Of a stretch of 64,000 nucleotides of DNA, positions 20,092 to 29,624 are shown piece after piece. Location: the NCBI GenBank assembly GCA_009829735.1, contig CM020620.1, positions 26,258,951-26,322,950 on the forward strand, written 5' to 3'. The notes under the pieces were generated by a model, which saw only the letters and a program-made list of their open reading frames with translations, did not search any database and was not told where the DNA came from. The position numbers were made by a program, and so were the translations under genes. This DNA is from Pyropia yezoensis (Eukaryota > Rhodophyta > Bangiophyceae > Bangiales > Bangiaceae). Each line of letters begins with the position of its first letter. The stretch's first letter is position 1.

Positions 20092-21824
20092 GAGTCGGCC
20101 TTGCCGTCGCCGGCGTCGTTGCTTTCGACGTCGTCGTCGTCCGAGTCCGGCAGGACTTCGTTCTCGACGATCGCATTGATCTGCTTGCGGACCGAGTCGT
20201 CAATGAGTGCCATCACTCGTGCCTGACGTCGTTCACGACGGGGCTTAGGGCATCGAGAGGCAAAGTGTCAGCGCTCGTTACAGTTGTAACAGATGTCGTT
20301 CGCTCGCGGGTTGGGCGTGTCCGTGCGGACAGCCCTAATGGGGTCGAATGGTCGATCGACCGTGCGCGCTGGGGGCTCAGGGGTAGAGTCGATTTGACTA
20401 ACCTTGATCATGGCTGACCGGCTGGCCTTGATGGACTGCCGCAGGCGCGTGGCGCCTTCCCAAAACCCATGGGCAGCTGCCACTGTGTCCGCCATTGGGC
20501 GATCAGGGAACTGACTGTCCAGAACACGGACGTTTGGTTTGATGAGGTCTGAAAGACCGTTGATGAAGACATCCTTCACGTCTTGGGCGGAGAACAGGCC
20601 ACAGAGGCGATCGCACGCCGCCTCCACGCGGGAGGCAAACACGCGCGGGACCTCTGTGTCCGCTTGATTCATCGTAATGATATCGTGGTAGGCCGTTGCC
20701 AAACCGGCATGAGTTGCGTACTTCTTGAGAAGCCAGTTGACTCCTTCACCATAGGTGGTGAGCTCGTAGTGCTTGCCACTGACAACCGTGTTGGCCGCGC
20801 TGGCGAATGCGCGCTTGGCGGCTCCCGCCAGCCGGAAGGCGATCAAGGGGAACGCCCGGCCGTGGGTCAGCCCTGCCGCGTCGCAAGCTCTGCGAAAGGT
20901 GGTGAGGAAGGTGAAAACACCGAGGGGGTCGCCACCGTTAAAGGTCTCTTGACCCTGGAACGCCCCGTCTAGGCGCTTGTTCATCTTGCTAGCATCTTTG
21001 ACCATCGATGGTGTATACTTGGTGCTCCGTCGGAGAAGGAAGTTGGTCCTGTAGTCCAAGAGTGACTTAAAGCGACTGTTGCCGGGTCGAATGACCAACT
21101 TGCGGTCACCCAACTCCGTGAGTTCAGCTGCCGGCGCCGGTCGGCGCCGGAAACGACGTGCACGTCGACGGTGCGCGTCCGAACTTTCCGTAACGGAATC
21201 ACTGCTCGATGAGGTCGGGCTTGACGGTGGGGAAGGGTCCCAACGACCGTCATAGGTTTCGTCCGAAGACGAGGAAGACGAGGACGACGAGTTGTCGGAT
21301 GACATCCCATCATCAGCGGATGATGCGCCTCCCTCCCGGGCGTTCGAACGCTTAGTCGAGACCCTGACCTTTAGGTCTTCGACTTGGCGCTCCAACGCGC
21401 GGATCCGACGGTTCTTCATCTGAAGATTGCCAATAGGCAGGCTGGCGTGGGACGCCCCTTGAGCAGGTCCCCGGGTCATCTTGCCCACCGGCTGTCGGTT
21501 CGACGTCGTCCGTTGACGAAACGCCTAATTTGAGGGTGGCTTTCTCAGCTCCTCAAGAGTGGTCACCAGTTTGGTGTTAGACTTCTCCAACTCCTTGTTG
21601 GCGGCCTCTTGGGCCTCAAGACGGTCGCGAAGTGCCTCCACCACCGCCTTCAAGCTCTCCAACTTGAAGTTAGGAATATCCTCCGCGTCGGGGTTGGGGG
21701 GGGTAACCTCGGGTGCCGGACGGCGGCTTGTTCCGCTCCCTCCGCCTGGTGGCGTGTAACCCGAAGGCAGGGCAATCCCCTTACCCTTCGAGCGCCGAGC
21801 GCCATCAGGGGCTCCCGAAGCCAT
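20079..21824 (-). pseudogene. gag: gag of family C with two in-frame stops
   Basis: From the ATG at 21824 the frame gives a Pro-rich start, a coiled-coil (LESLKAVVEALRDRLEAQEA), a Ser/Asp-rich linker, a capsid-like region (LLDYRTNFLLRR, GVFTFLTTFRRACDAAGL) and a CCHC zinc knuckle. TAG at 21525-21527 follows the coiled coil. TGA at 20268-20270 falls inside the knuckle, between CYNCNER and HFASRCP, with the C-x2-C-x4-H-x4-C spacing otherwise kept. After that the frame runs on to TAA at 20079. The capsid region is related to the family D gag at 52128-52907. Both stops look like point lesions, though read-through cannot be excluded from sequence. Confidence 0.85.
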
Positions 21825-22023
21825 ATCGCAACCCGGCGTACTTGCGTCGGCGCGCCCTGCGTCGCCAACCAAAAGGTCCTCGTGGCACGACGCCCGGCGT
21901 CGTCCAGCCTTCACTGATCGGTGATGTCGCCCTGCAACACCCGATCAAGAGATCGTCAACACAACTGCCACAAGGCACCAAGGAACACGTACGAGTGTAC
22001 GGCAGCGCCGCACACGAGCAGTA

Positions 22024-22041
22024 TCCCCTGCTGCTCCACCA
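22024..22041 (-). promoter_or_regulatory. primer-binding site of family C
   Basis: On minus, TGGTGGAGCAGCAGGGGA follows the 5' LTR after one base. The same 18 bases follow the LTRs of families A (35771-35788) and B (61584-61601). The complement ends in CCA and fits a tRNA 3' end, with C at position 61 and a GGAGCAG/CTGCTCC acceptor stem. I cannot name the tRNA. Confidence 0.75.
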
Positions 22042-22042
22042 A

Positions 22043-22506
22043 TGTGGAATATGTGTTACCCAATATAAAGGATATGGGACCGACCGGCGCCCGGAAGGCA
22101 AAGAGGAAGCTATTACCGTAGAGGCAAAGAAGACAGACCTTTAGCTCCTGGACGTTCGATGGGGAGCAAGCCGGCCGAAGGCAGCGGCGAGTCCCCACGT
22201 CGCAGATAAGGGCGAAAACAATATGCCGGTCGAGCGACCGAGCGGAGGCCGGACGGCCGATCGCTACGAGCATAGCAATCAATATAAAAGATCCCTCCAA
22301 GGCAAGGACAGATAAACAATACAAAACAAAAGTAGTCCCCCAAAGGGCGAGCCACAAGCGGACCCATGCCAACAAGGCTGGGGCCACCAGTCAGGGGGGC
22401 TACAAGCCAGTAAATACCGGAATTCGGTACAAGGGGCGGATATGCTACAGCCCTCAGTGGTGCGCCTGGGCCAATGGGAGAGCCGAATTTCGATGTGGGC
22501 GCCACA
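22043..22506 (-). repeat. 5' LTR of family C (464 bp)
   Basis: On minus it begins TGTGGCGCCC at 22506 and ends TTCCACA at 22043, next to the primer-binding site. The 5-bp inverted ends TGTGG/CCACA support the limits. A TATA-like stretch (TTTTATATTG on minus) lies near 22285. The flank at 22507-22511 is CGAAG; the partner end is unassembled. Confidence 0.8.
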
Positions 22507-24501
22507 CGAAGCCGAAGAGGGAACGGGCCTCAGTCATGTTGTCAAGCGACCGCAGCCGCGGCACTTGTACTCTTCTTCACTGCGAGGTGACGACCTAGAG
22601 TGAGACATGAGGAGGGCAAGATTGTCTCTCACTCCGGCCTCAACACGCCTTAACCCTGCTGCAGGCGAATCCCAGAAGAGTCACAGTATCCCCAGGTGCT
22701 GGCCCCGGGAAAAGAAAACAGAATACGGCAGCACACAGGGTCTTCTTCCGGCGAAAGTCCACAACGGCGGTGTATGCGGCTTGGGCATTGCCATCATGTT
22801 AAGTGACTCGGTCCTTTCGGACCGGTCGCCACCGCAGGGACACAGCGTGTTCCCGGCTGCTTTAAGTGGGCCTGCGATCATCCCGATGGTCGGGAGATTT
22901 GGTCGGGATTATACGCTGCGCGCGTAGGGGCTTTTTGGCCATGGTACGCGACGGCAGGTCTCATGAGGAAAACCACCCTGCTGCCGTAGGCACCTACAAG
23001 CGAGATAGTCGACACGCTCGACATGACGGGATCTTGCTGGGGGCCTTTCCAGAGGTCTTGATGGTCAAGAGCCCCCCTCAAGAGCACATACAAGACCCCT
23101 TTTGAGAGCCAAAAAGTTGACCCCCGACGATGTGCTCATCTCTGACTGAGGACGCAAACTTGTGGACGAGCCGAGGCAAAATAAAGTTACGACGAGAGCA
23201 GCCAACACCACAGAGAGTAGGAGTGGAGACGTACTTATCGAAGTGAGTCTTCTTGTTCATAAATAAACGAGGGTACCTGCGTCGGAGGTGTGGTGGGGTC
23301 TATTTGCTCTATAAAGCCCCGATCACGACGCTTAATACAACCTTGAGTGGTATGGGCGGCATGCTGATGAGCTCTTCTTTCCTCTCATATCATCCGCTCC
23401 GTTTTTTGGTTCTATGTATCATGAGCACCATGTGCAGAAGTGCCGCCTCTGCAATCTGCGTCTGCACCCCCAACGAGGCGGATTGCCCTCCCCAATGGCC
23501 TTTCAAGCGGGGTCCGACAGGTCAGACTTTATTCCAGATCCTCAGAATTTGTCACCGTGACTCCGTGTGTCTCCCGGCCGGTGTAACTCTCTGTGGGGCA
23601 CCCTCGGTGGACCGGCGGCTGTCGACCCTGAAATGGGGCCATACTTTTCGCACTTTTTTGCCCGTCTCGGGGGTCGGCCCGGGCCCATGTCCTAACTGAG
23701 GCCTGGAAGAGGGGTGCTCGGTTTTGGGGAGGAGCCTGGGAAGGCTGGAGGCCATGGTTCTGAGGACCTTTTTCCGTGTGCGGGTCCCTGTTTTTGAGAA
23801 CGCTGTTCTTGGGGGAAATGTTCCATGTCATGGGCTCGTTTGATGAGTCCTCGAAGAAGCCTGGTCTTCGTGTGTCCATTGCCTGTTCATGTATCTCTGG
23901 CAGGGCCCCCTCCGCCTCTTGATGAAGGAGCCTCTCCCCCCCCTTCCCCTCCTGGACCCCTCTCCTGAAGTGGAGGTCTTCGGGAGACAAAAATCCACCC
24001 GACCCACGCCCACCGCGGCGGTCCCTGATGCCGGGACTTGGGCGGGGCCCCTTCCGTGCACAGAGGGCGGCCGAGCGGGGAGCAGGGCTTAGAGGGATAT
24101 TTGTCCGCACGCGCCAACGTGCGCGACCAGTCGGGGCGATGTAGACCGCGCCCCGCGCATCTGCGGCATCGGGGTGATGATGCCTCGTCCTGGAGGAGAG
24201 GCGGGCAGCACGAAGGCCCTTGCTGCTTTTTGTCCGTAGAGCAGACTGTGTCTCTACGGAGACCCCCAATAACAGCTCCAGCAACGCCCTGCTCCCGCTT
24301 TACCTCACATCCCCTCTTCCCACTCGCACCAAGCCAAGTGCTCAGCCAAGCCAAACAGCGCTCGCTTACCCAGGAGAGCCTTCGCGTCCGCCTCGCAGCC
24401 ACCCTAAGCTCGGTCGGGGCCGGCCTGCCCTCCCTATAACAACAAAATCAGCACCAGCGGCGTACCACCGCCACCATCGACGCCTTCGCCCACCCCGTTC
24501 C
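22507..24501. other. about 2 kb without a recognisable gene
   Basis: Several frames of 100-250 codons are open on both strands (for example minus 23529-24284), but none shows a domain or a compositional shift that marks it as real. The stretch is less GC-rich than the host block to its right. No repeat shared with the named elements was found. Confidence 0.5.
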
Positions 24502-24795
24502 ATGTACAACAGTTACTTCACCCCAGCTGCCGTGCCCCCAGGACGCCTAGAGCTCTCCCTATACCCCCGCTCCCTCCCTCCCACTATCAGCCCAATCGCC
24601 ATTGAACAGCGCGTGTTGCTATCGCGGGCACCCTCCCTCGATCAAAAACCATCCCCGCCGCCGCCACCAGGCGCCCCCCCCTACCCCCCAACAAACAAGG
24701 CCGTCAGCGTCTGCCCCTCTCTCCCCCAAAAAATTGTAACCATCACCGCCGCTGCAGTCGTGGTCACCATGGCCGCCTCGTCAGCCACGGCGGCC

Positions 24796-25395
24796 GCCAC
24801 TGTGGCAGTATTGACCCCCAGGTAGGGGGGCAACACGTGCCATGCAAGGGGCGGCAGGCCACTATAGTGCGTCCCGCAAAAAGTAGACGTGGACGTGTCG
24901 TGATCATGTCAAATATCGGCCACTGGACCAATCAAACCCACACTGCACGACCTGTGCACGTCCACTTTTTACGGGACGCACAGTAGCCTGACCCGTTCCT
25001 CCCCCTGCATTTGGGTCCATATTCCCTAAGTTTGGGATAGTTAGCTTAGTAGTAAATCCAACTTGGATTTGAGGGTTTTCTGCATTTATCGTCTTGAATT
25101 ATCGTGTGGCCCGGTGGGCAGGTGCTGGGGTGGGAGATTCTGAGTGGCGAGGTTCTGAGGGGACCCTGGGGGGATAAGGGGAGGGACAGCGGGGCTTGGC
25201 CTTGCTTCCCCGTCCCGACCAAGAAACTGTTTGCCCACACACCATCTTCTTGTTTGTCAGTGGGGGGATTGCCCCACAACAGGGACAGAGTGTGTGCGAC
25301 TTCCACTTCTTCCAGTTCCCTCGACACGGGAGGCAGCCCTTGCGCACCGCCCCAACTTGGGTGCCGCGTGTGCGAGTGGTTTTTGCCACAGCCAC
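24796..25395 (+). mobile_element. solo LTR of family A (24801-25390) with target duplication GCCAC
   Basis: TGTGGCA at 24801 and TGCCACA ending at 25390 delimit a family A LTR lengthened to 590 bp by a nested small element. GCCAC lies directly on both sides (24796-24800 and 25391-25395). No internal region is present, so LTR-LTR recombination has removed it. Confidence 0.95.
24865..24983. mobile_element. 119-bp terminal-inverted-repeat element (MITE) inside the solo LTR
   Basis: Other family A LTRs read CCACTAGCCTG here; this one has 121 extra bases. They begin TAGTGCGTCCCGCAAAAAGT and end with the near-exact inverse ACTTTTTACGGGACGCACAG (about 25-bp arms, two mismatches inside). TA flanks both ends (24863-24864, 24984-24985). 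TA targets and CAGTG-like ends suggest a Tc1/mariner- or pogo-type non-autonomous element. Confidence 0.85.
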
Positions 25396-25819
25396 CATGG
25401 GCACCGAGGCGCACGGGGTCGCCGCCACCGCAGGCAACGGTCCAAGCAGGGTGGCCACCACCTCCGCCTCGGCCGCCGGGCCGGCCGTCACAGCAGCCGA
25501 CGCCACCAGCGTCGTCGCCGTCCCCGCCGCCGCCGTCATCACCGCCGCCCCCCCCCCCCCCCCCCCCCCTAACACGCCGTCGTCGCAGCTGCCGCCGATG
25601 CCGCCGCCGTCGCTGACGTCGCCGCCGCCATCCCCCCCCTCCCCCCCCAAAACTCGTTGTCGCCGCAGCCACAGCGGCCGCCGCCATCGCCGTTGCCGCC
25701 GCCGCCACCGCCGTCCCCCCCGTCCCCCCCCCAAACTCGCCGTCGTCGCCGCTGCCGCCGACGTGGCCACCGCCGCCGACGTCGCCGCCGCCGCCGACGC
25801 CACCGCCGCCGTCGCCGCC

Positions 25820-26474
25820 GTCGCTGTGGCGTTATGAGCCCTTGGGACCGCTAGAGCCCGGGAGATTGACTTGGGACCCGGCTTGCAGCGTTACGGGGAA
25901 CCACGCGCTGGCCGAGGATCCCTGCATCGGTGGCCCGGGGCAGTGTCGACACGCCCGGTGCCCTGATTGGTCACCCGGAGCGGTAAACTTGCCCGGTTGG
26001 GGGCATACTGACCTTCGGGTTGTTTGTTTGATTTTTCGCATTTGTTTTCCTTGCGTGATTTCGTGTCTTTCCCCTTTTTCCCACTGGGTTTTTTGGGGGG
26101 ATTGACATCTGTGTGTGGGGGGATTTCGCTTGCTTTTTGTGTGTTGGCTCGGTGAGCGGCCGGTGCCTTGCTGGCACTTGGCCCGCTGGGGGCGCCCTCT
26201 GGGGGCCTCGCTCAGGGCCCCTGGAGGGGCCAGGGGGGGAGGTTCTTGAGGGGTGCTCCGGGGTTCTCCCCGGGGCCATCTTGTAAAATCAACAGTACTT
26301 TGGGTTCCATCTCCCTCGGGCTTTTGCCCTGTTTACCTTTGCCTCGTACCGTGGCGGGCGTGTGGACCAGCAAGGGCTCTTACCTGTTCCATCCTGGACT
26401 CCGGGCTGTGGTCTCTGTGTGTGTGGTCGTGGTTTCTGGTTACGGGAATCTGGGTCCCATTACGCTACAGTCGC
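25820..26474 (+). mobile_element. solo LTR of family D (25825-26469) with target duplication GTCGC
   Basis: The 645-bp unit begins TGTGGCGTTATG and ends CATTACGCTACA, a 12-bp inverted repeat with two mismatches. GTCGC flanks both sides (25820-25824 and 26470-26474). It is collinear with the LTR at 51356-51982 and the remnant ending at 53133, which defines family D. No internal sequence remains. Confidence 0.93.
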
Positions 26475-26619
26475 CGCCGTCGCTGCTGCTGCTGCCGCCG
26501 TCGTTGCCATCGTCGTCGTACTGTACCCGCCATCGTCGACGCTGCCCGCGGCACCGGCCCGACCCCCCGTGTCGTGGCCTACCCCACCGCATGTACACCC
26601 CTCCCGCTGTCCCACTTGA

Positions 26620-27085
26620 TGAGCACGCTGGAAGGGTTTACCGAAAGGGACCCACCACCGCTCATGTGGGGCCCATTACACCGGGGCATACCGTCAAGGC
26701 ACCTGATTGGCTCAGGCCTATGACCCGATGGTTCTCGGAGGAATGAGAAAAGAACGCCACGTGTATCTCATTTCTGCAACGTACAGTACCATAGACTTAA
26801 GCTCAGGGAACTGTAAACCTCGAAACCCAACTAGGAAGGCTCCTGTACAGTACATACATATGTTTGTACATGCAGTACACAGCGCGCCGCGGGGGCGTCT
26901 TCTCTCGCGCAGCCACCGCCCTCTTAGAACACCAGCACCATCTGTCGTCTCGCCGACAACCCCCCACTCCCACCCAGGCGCATTGCTAACGCGTCCACCC
27001 CCCCCCCCCCCCCCCCCCTGCCCCCCCTTCCCCCTCTTCCCTTTCCTTACCCAACCCGCGTTCCTGGCCCACCTCTCCCCATCCT
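26620..27085. other. upstream region of the kinase gene
   Basis: This stretch precedes the ATG at 27086. It contains a TGTA/TACA-rich island (about 26840-26880) and a 19-base C run near 27000. I see no clear TATA box; the region presumably holds the promoter and 5' UTR. Confidence 0.4.
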
Positions 27086-29108
27086 ATGTTCACCCCCCCC
27101 CCTCCCCCACCGCCGTCCCGCCCGTCGCCCATCCGCTTTGTCGCCGAAGGCGGCAAGCACCTGCTCGTCCGCGGGGGCATTGCGCCGCCCGGCACGGTCG
27201 CGTCGCTGGTCAAGTGCCCGCCAGCTGCTCCCACCACCGCCGCCACCACCACCGCCGCCGCCGCTACCACCACCACCACCCCCACCTCCCCCCCCACCCC
27301 CCCCCCCACCACCACCGCCGCCGCCGCCGCCACCGTCCCCGACGGCGACGCCGCTGCCGCCGCCCCTCCTCCCGACGATGCCGCCGCCGCTGCAGCTGCC
27401 GCCGCCGCCGCCGCTGCCGCCGCGGCCCCCCCCCCCCCCCCTTTGACGATGAGGACCCCCCCCTGGGCGTCGCCCTCTGCTTTGCCAACACGGTCACCCG
27501 CCCCGCCCTGCGGGACGCCTCCCCCCCCGTCGTTGGGGTGTGCCCGCCCCCCGGCTGGCTGTCTGCCGCCGCCGCCGCCGTTGCCGGCGACCGCCCCGCG
27601 TGGCGCGCCGCGACGGGCTGGGCGGTCGACCCGGCCGCGGGGGCGGTGGGCCTGTCGCGCGACTTGATGGCCGCGTTTGGCGCCGCCGCCGCCGGCGGCG
27701 TGGCGCGCGGGGGGGGGGGGAGGGGGTGGTGGTGGAGGTCAAGCCCAAGCGGGCGCTCGGCTGCCGCTCCCGGCTGCTCCCCGTCGGCGCCGGCGTGGGC
27801 GTCCGCTCCCGCCCGCCCGCCGCAGCGGTGGTGGCGGCGGCGGGGGGGGAGCCCCCTGACGCGTCGGCGGCGGTGCTGCTGTGTGGGCGGCAGCCGGCAG
27901 ACGTGGCGGCGGCGCTGGAGGGGGTGTGGCGCCGGGGGGACCGGCGGGTGCAGGTGTGGGCGCGGCGGGCGCTGGTGCCGCCGCCGCCGCCGCCGCCGCC
28001 ACCACCCCCCGCGCCGGCAACCATGGGCGCCAGCGAGGCAGGTGGGGGGGAAGGCGGCGGCGCCCTCCCCGCCCCCCCTCCCCCCACGCCGACCGCCGCC
28101 CCCACCCCCACCCCCGAAGGCCCCATTGACGCGGTCTTTGCCGCCGCCGCCGCGGCGCTCGTTGCAGAGTCCGCCACCCGCGACGCGGTGGTGGGCCTCC
28201 AAGACGCAGACGCGCTCGGCGCGGTCGGCGCAGAGGCGGTGGTCGGCCGCCTCGGCGGGGGGGCGGACCTCGCCGCCGCCGTCTGGGCAGCCTACTTCGG
28301 CGCGCCCGCCGCCGACGCCACCGCCGCCGCCGCCGCCGCCGCGGGGGCGGCGGCGGCGGCGGCGGTGGCGGCGGGCGGGGGCTCCCCAGACGGGGCGTCC
28401 CCTGGGGGTGCTGACCGCGGGGGCGGCAGCGCCGCCGCCGCCACCGGGACGCGCTCCCCCCTCCTGGCCGACCCCCACCTGGACGCCCTCGAGGAGCTGG
28501 TGGCGTGGCCGACCGCCGCCGCCGCGGCCGCCGCGGTACGTGGCTGGCGGGCGGCGAAGGCCGCGGGGGCGGCGGCCGAGGCGGCGGCGGTGGCGGCCGC
28601 CGAGGACGCCCTGCAGCGGCTGCCGGTCGCCGACGCGGCGGGCCTGCTGGCGCGCTTTATGGTGGCGCAGGTGGCCAACGACTGCAGCTTTATGATTGCC
28701 CTGCGGCGGGAGCGGGCGGACGCCCCCGACGGGGACGGCGGTGGGGACGGCGGTGGGGACGGCGGCGACGACGACGGCCGCGACGGCGGCGGCGGAGGGG
28801 GGGACCGCGCTGGCGGCAGCAGCGGCGGCCGCGACGCCGACGGCGGCGGCGGCGGCAGCGACGCGGGCGACCGGCCGGCAACGGCGGCCGAGGCGGCGTG
28901 GCTGGCGTCCGCCCTCCCCCCGCAGGCGCCGCGGCGGCTCACCGCCGCCGACGGCAGCCGCTGGGCCTACGTGCTGAGCGTGGTGGACGTGGGGCCCAAG
29001 CCGCTGTCCAAGGTCGCCCGCTGGGCACGGCGGCTGCGCCACCGCGCCGCCGCCGCCGCCGCCGCAGAGGCAGCGGCAGAGGCCGCGGGAGGGGGGGCGG
29101 CGGCGTGA
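27086..29108 (+). CDS. IPK1: probable inositol-pentakisphosphate 2-kinase, split by two frame changes
   Basis: This enzyme family phosphorylates Ins(1,3,4,5,6)P5 at position 2 to make InsP6 (phytate). Family-type motifs appear in order: RFVAEGGKHLLV near the start, VVVEVKPKRALGCRSRLLP (like the family's VEIKPK block), DCSFMIAL, and SVVDVGPKPLSKVARW near the C-terminus. They are separated by long Ala/Pro/Gly runs. The frame changes twice: from the ATG frame to another at the 16-C run 27426-27441, and again at the 12-G run 27709-27720, after which one frame runs to the stop at 29108. Frame changes exactly at homopolymers point to sequencing error or small indels rather than introns. Identity rests on motif recall, not a search. 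Confidence 0.7.
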
Positions 29109-29590
29109 GCGACCGTGGAGGGGGTTTGGGTTGAGGGGCGGACGCGGGGGGGAGAGGGAGGGGAGGGGCGGGGAGGGGAGTGCTGTGGGGGGGGGGGGAG
29201 CGGCCGTCATGGCCGCCTCATCCCCCGTCCGTTGCACCGGGCGCTGTCGTTTTCCTTTCTTCTGCCGGCCACGGTGGACGGCTACCGCTGCCGCCGCGGG
29301 GGGACTCGCCCCTGTCGGTGCGCATTCTTTCCGTCCTTTTTTTTCCTCTGTGCATGGGGCCCCACCCGCGCAGGTGGACGGGTGCTGGCGGCGGGGGACG
29401 ACGCCCGCGCGGCGGGCCGCTCCCCACCCCCCTCCCCCCCGGCCCCTTGGCAGCCGTGCCCCCGCCAGGCCCCACGGCACCACCCTGGCCACCGTGGCAT
29501 GGGGACGGCCCCACACAAGGCGGTGGCACCGCCCCGGCCGGCCAACCGTCGTCCCCCCACCGCGGCGGCGGCGGCAGCGGCGGAGGCGGA

Positions 29591-29624
<34 letters not shown>

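Larger units (their letters stand above)
14438..22506 (-). mobile_element. Ty3/gypsy element C (family C), nearly complete
   Basis: Read on minus: 5' LTR (22506-22043), primer-binding site, gag (21824-20079, two stops), pol in the -1 frame (20091-15613, fully open), then a convergent plus-strand accessory ORF cut by the gap. The 3' LTR is not assembled. Gene order equals families A and B, but sequence is clearly different, so it is a separate family. Confidence 0.92.
24502..26619 (+). pseudogene. low-complexity host reading frame interrupted by two solo LTRs
   Basis: A plus-strand frame starts at ATG 24502 (MYNSYFTPAAVPPGR) and becomes Pro- then Ala/Val-rich. It is cut at 24800 by a family A solo LTR and at 25824 by a family D solo LTR. 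Each insertion plus its 5-bp duplication leaves the three host pieces (24502-24800, 25396-25824, 26475-26619) in one frame of 290 codons ending at TGA 26619. I recognise no domain. In DNA this rich in G and C long open frames arise by chance, so whether it was a gene is uncertain; the two insertions themselves are firm. Confidence 0.45.

Noticed and set aside
22024..22041. A tRNA gene fragment at the repeated GGTGGAGCAGCAGGG sequence
   Set aside because: It lies next to each 5' LTR with 1-2 bases between and has no cloverleaf; it is a primer-binding site.
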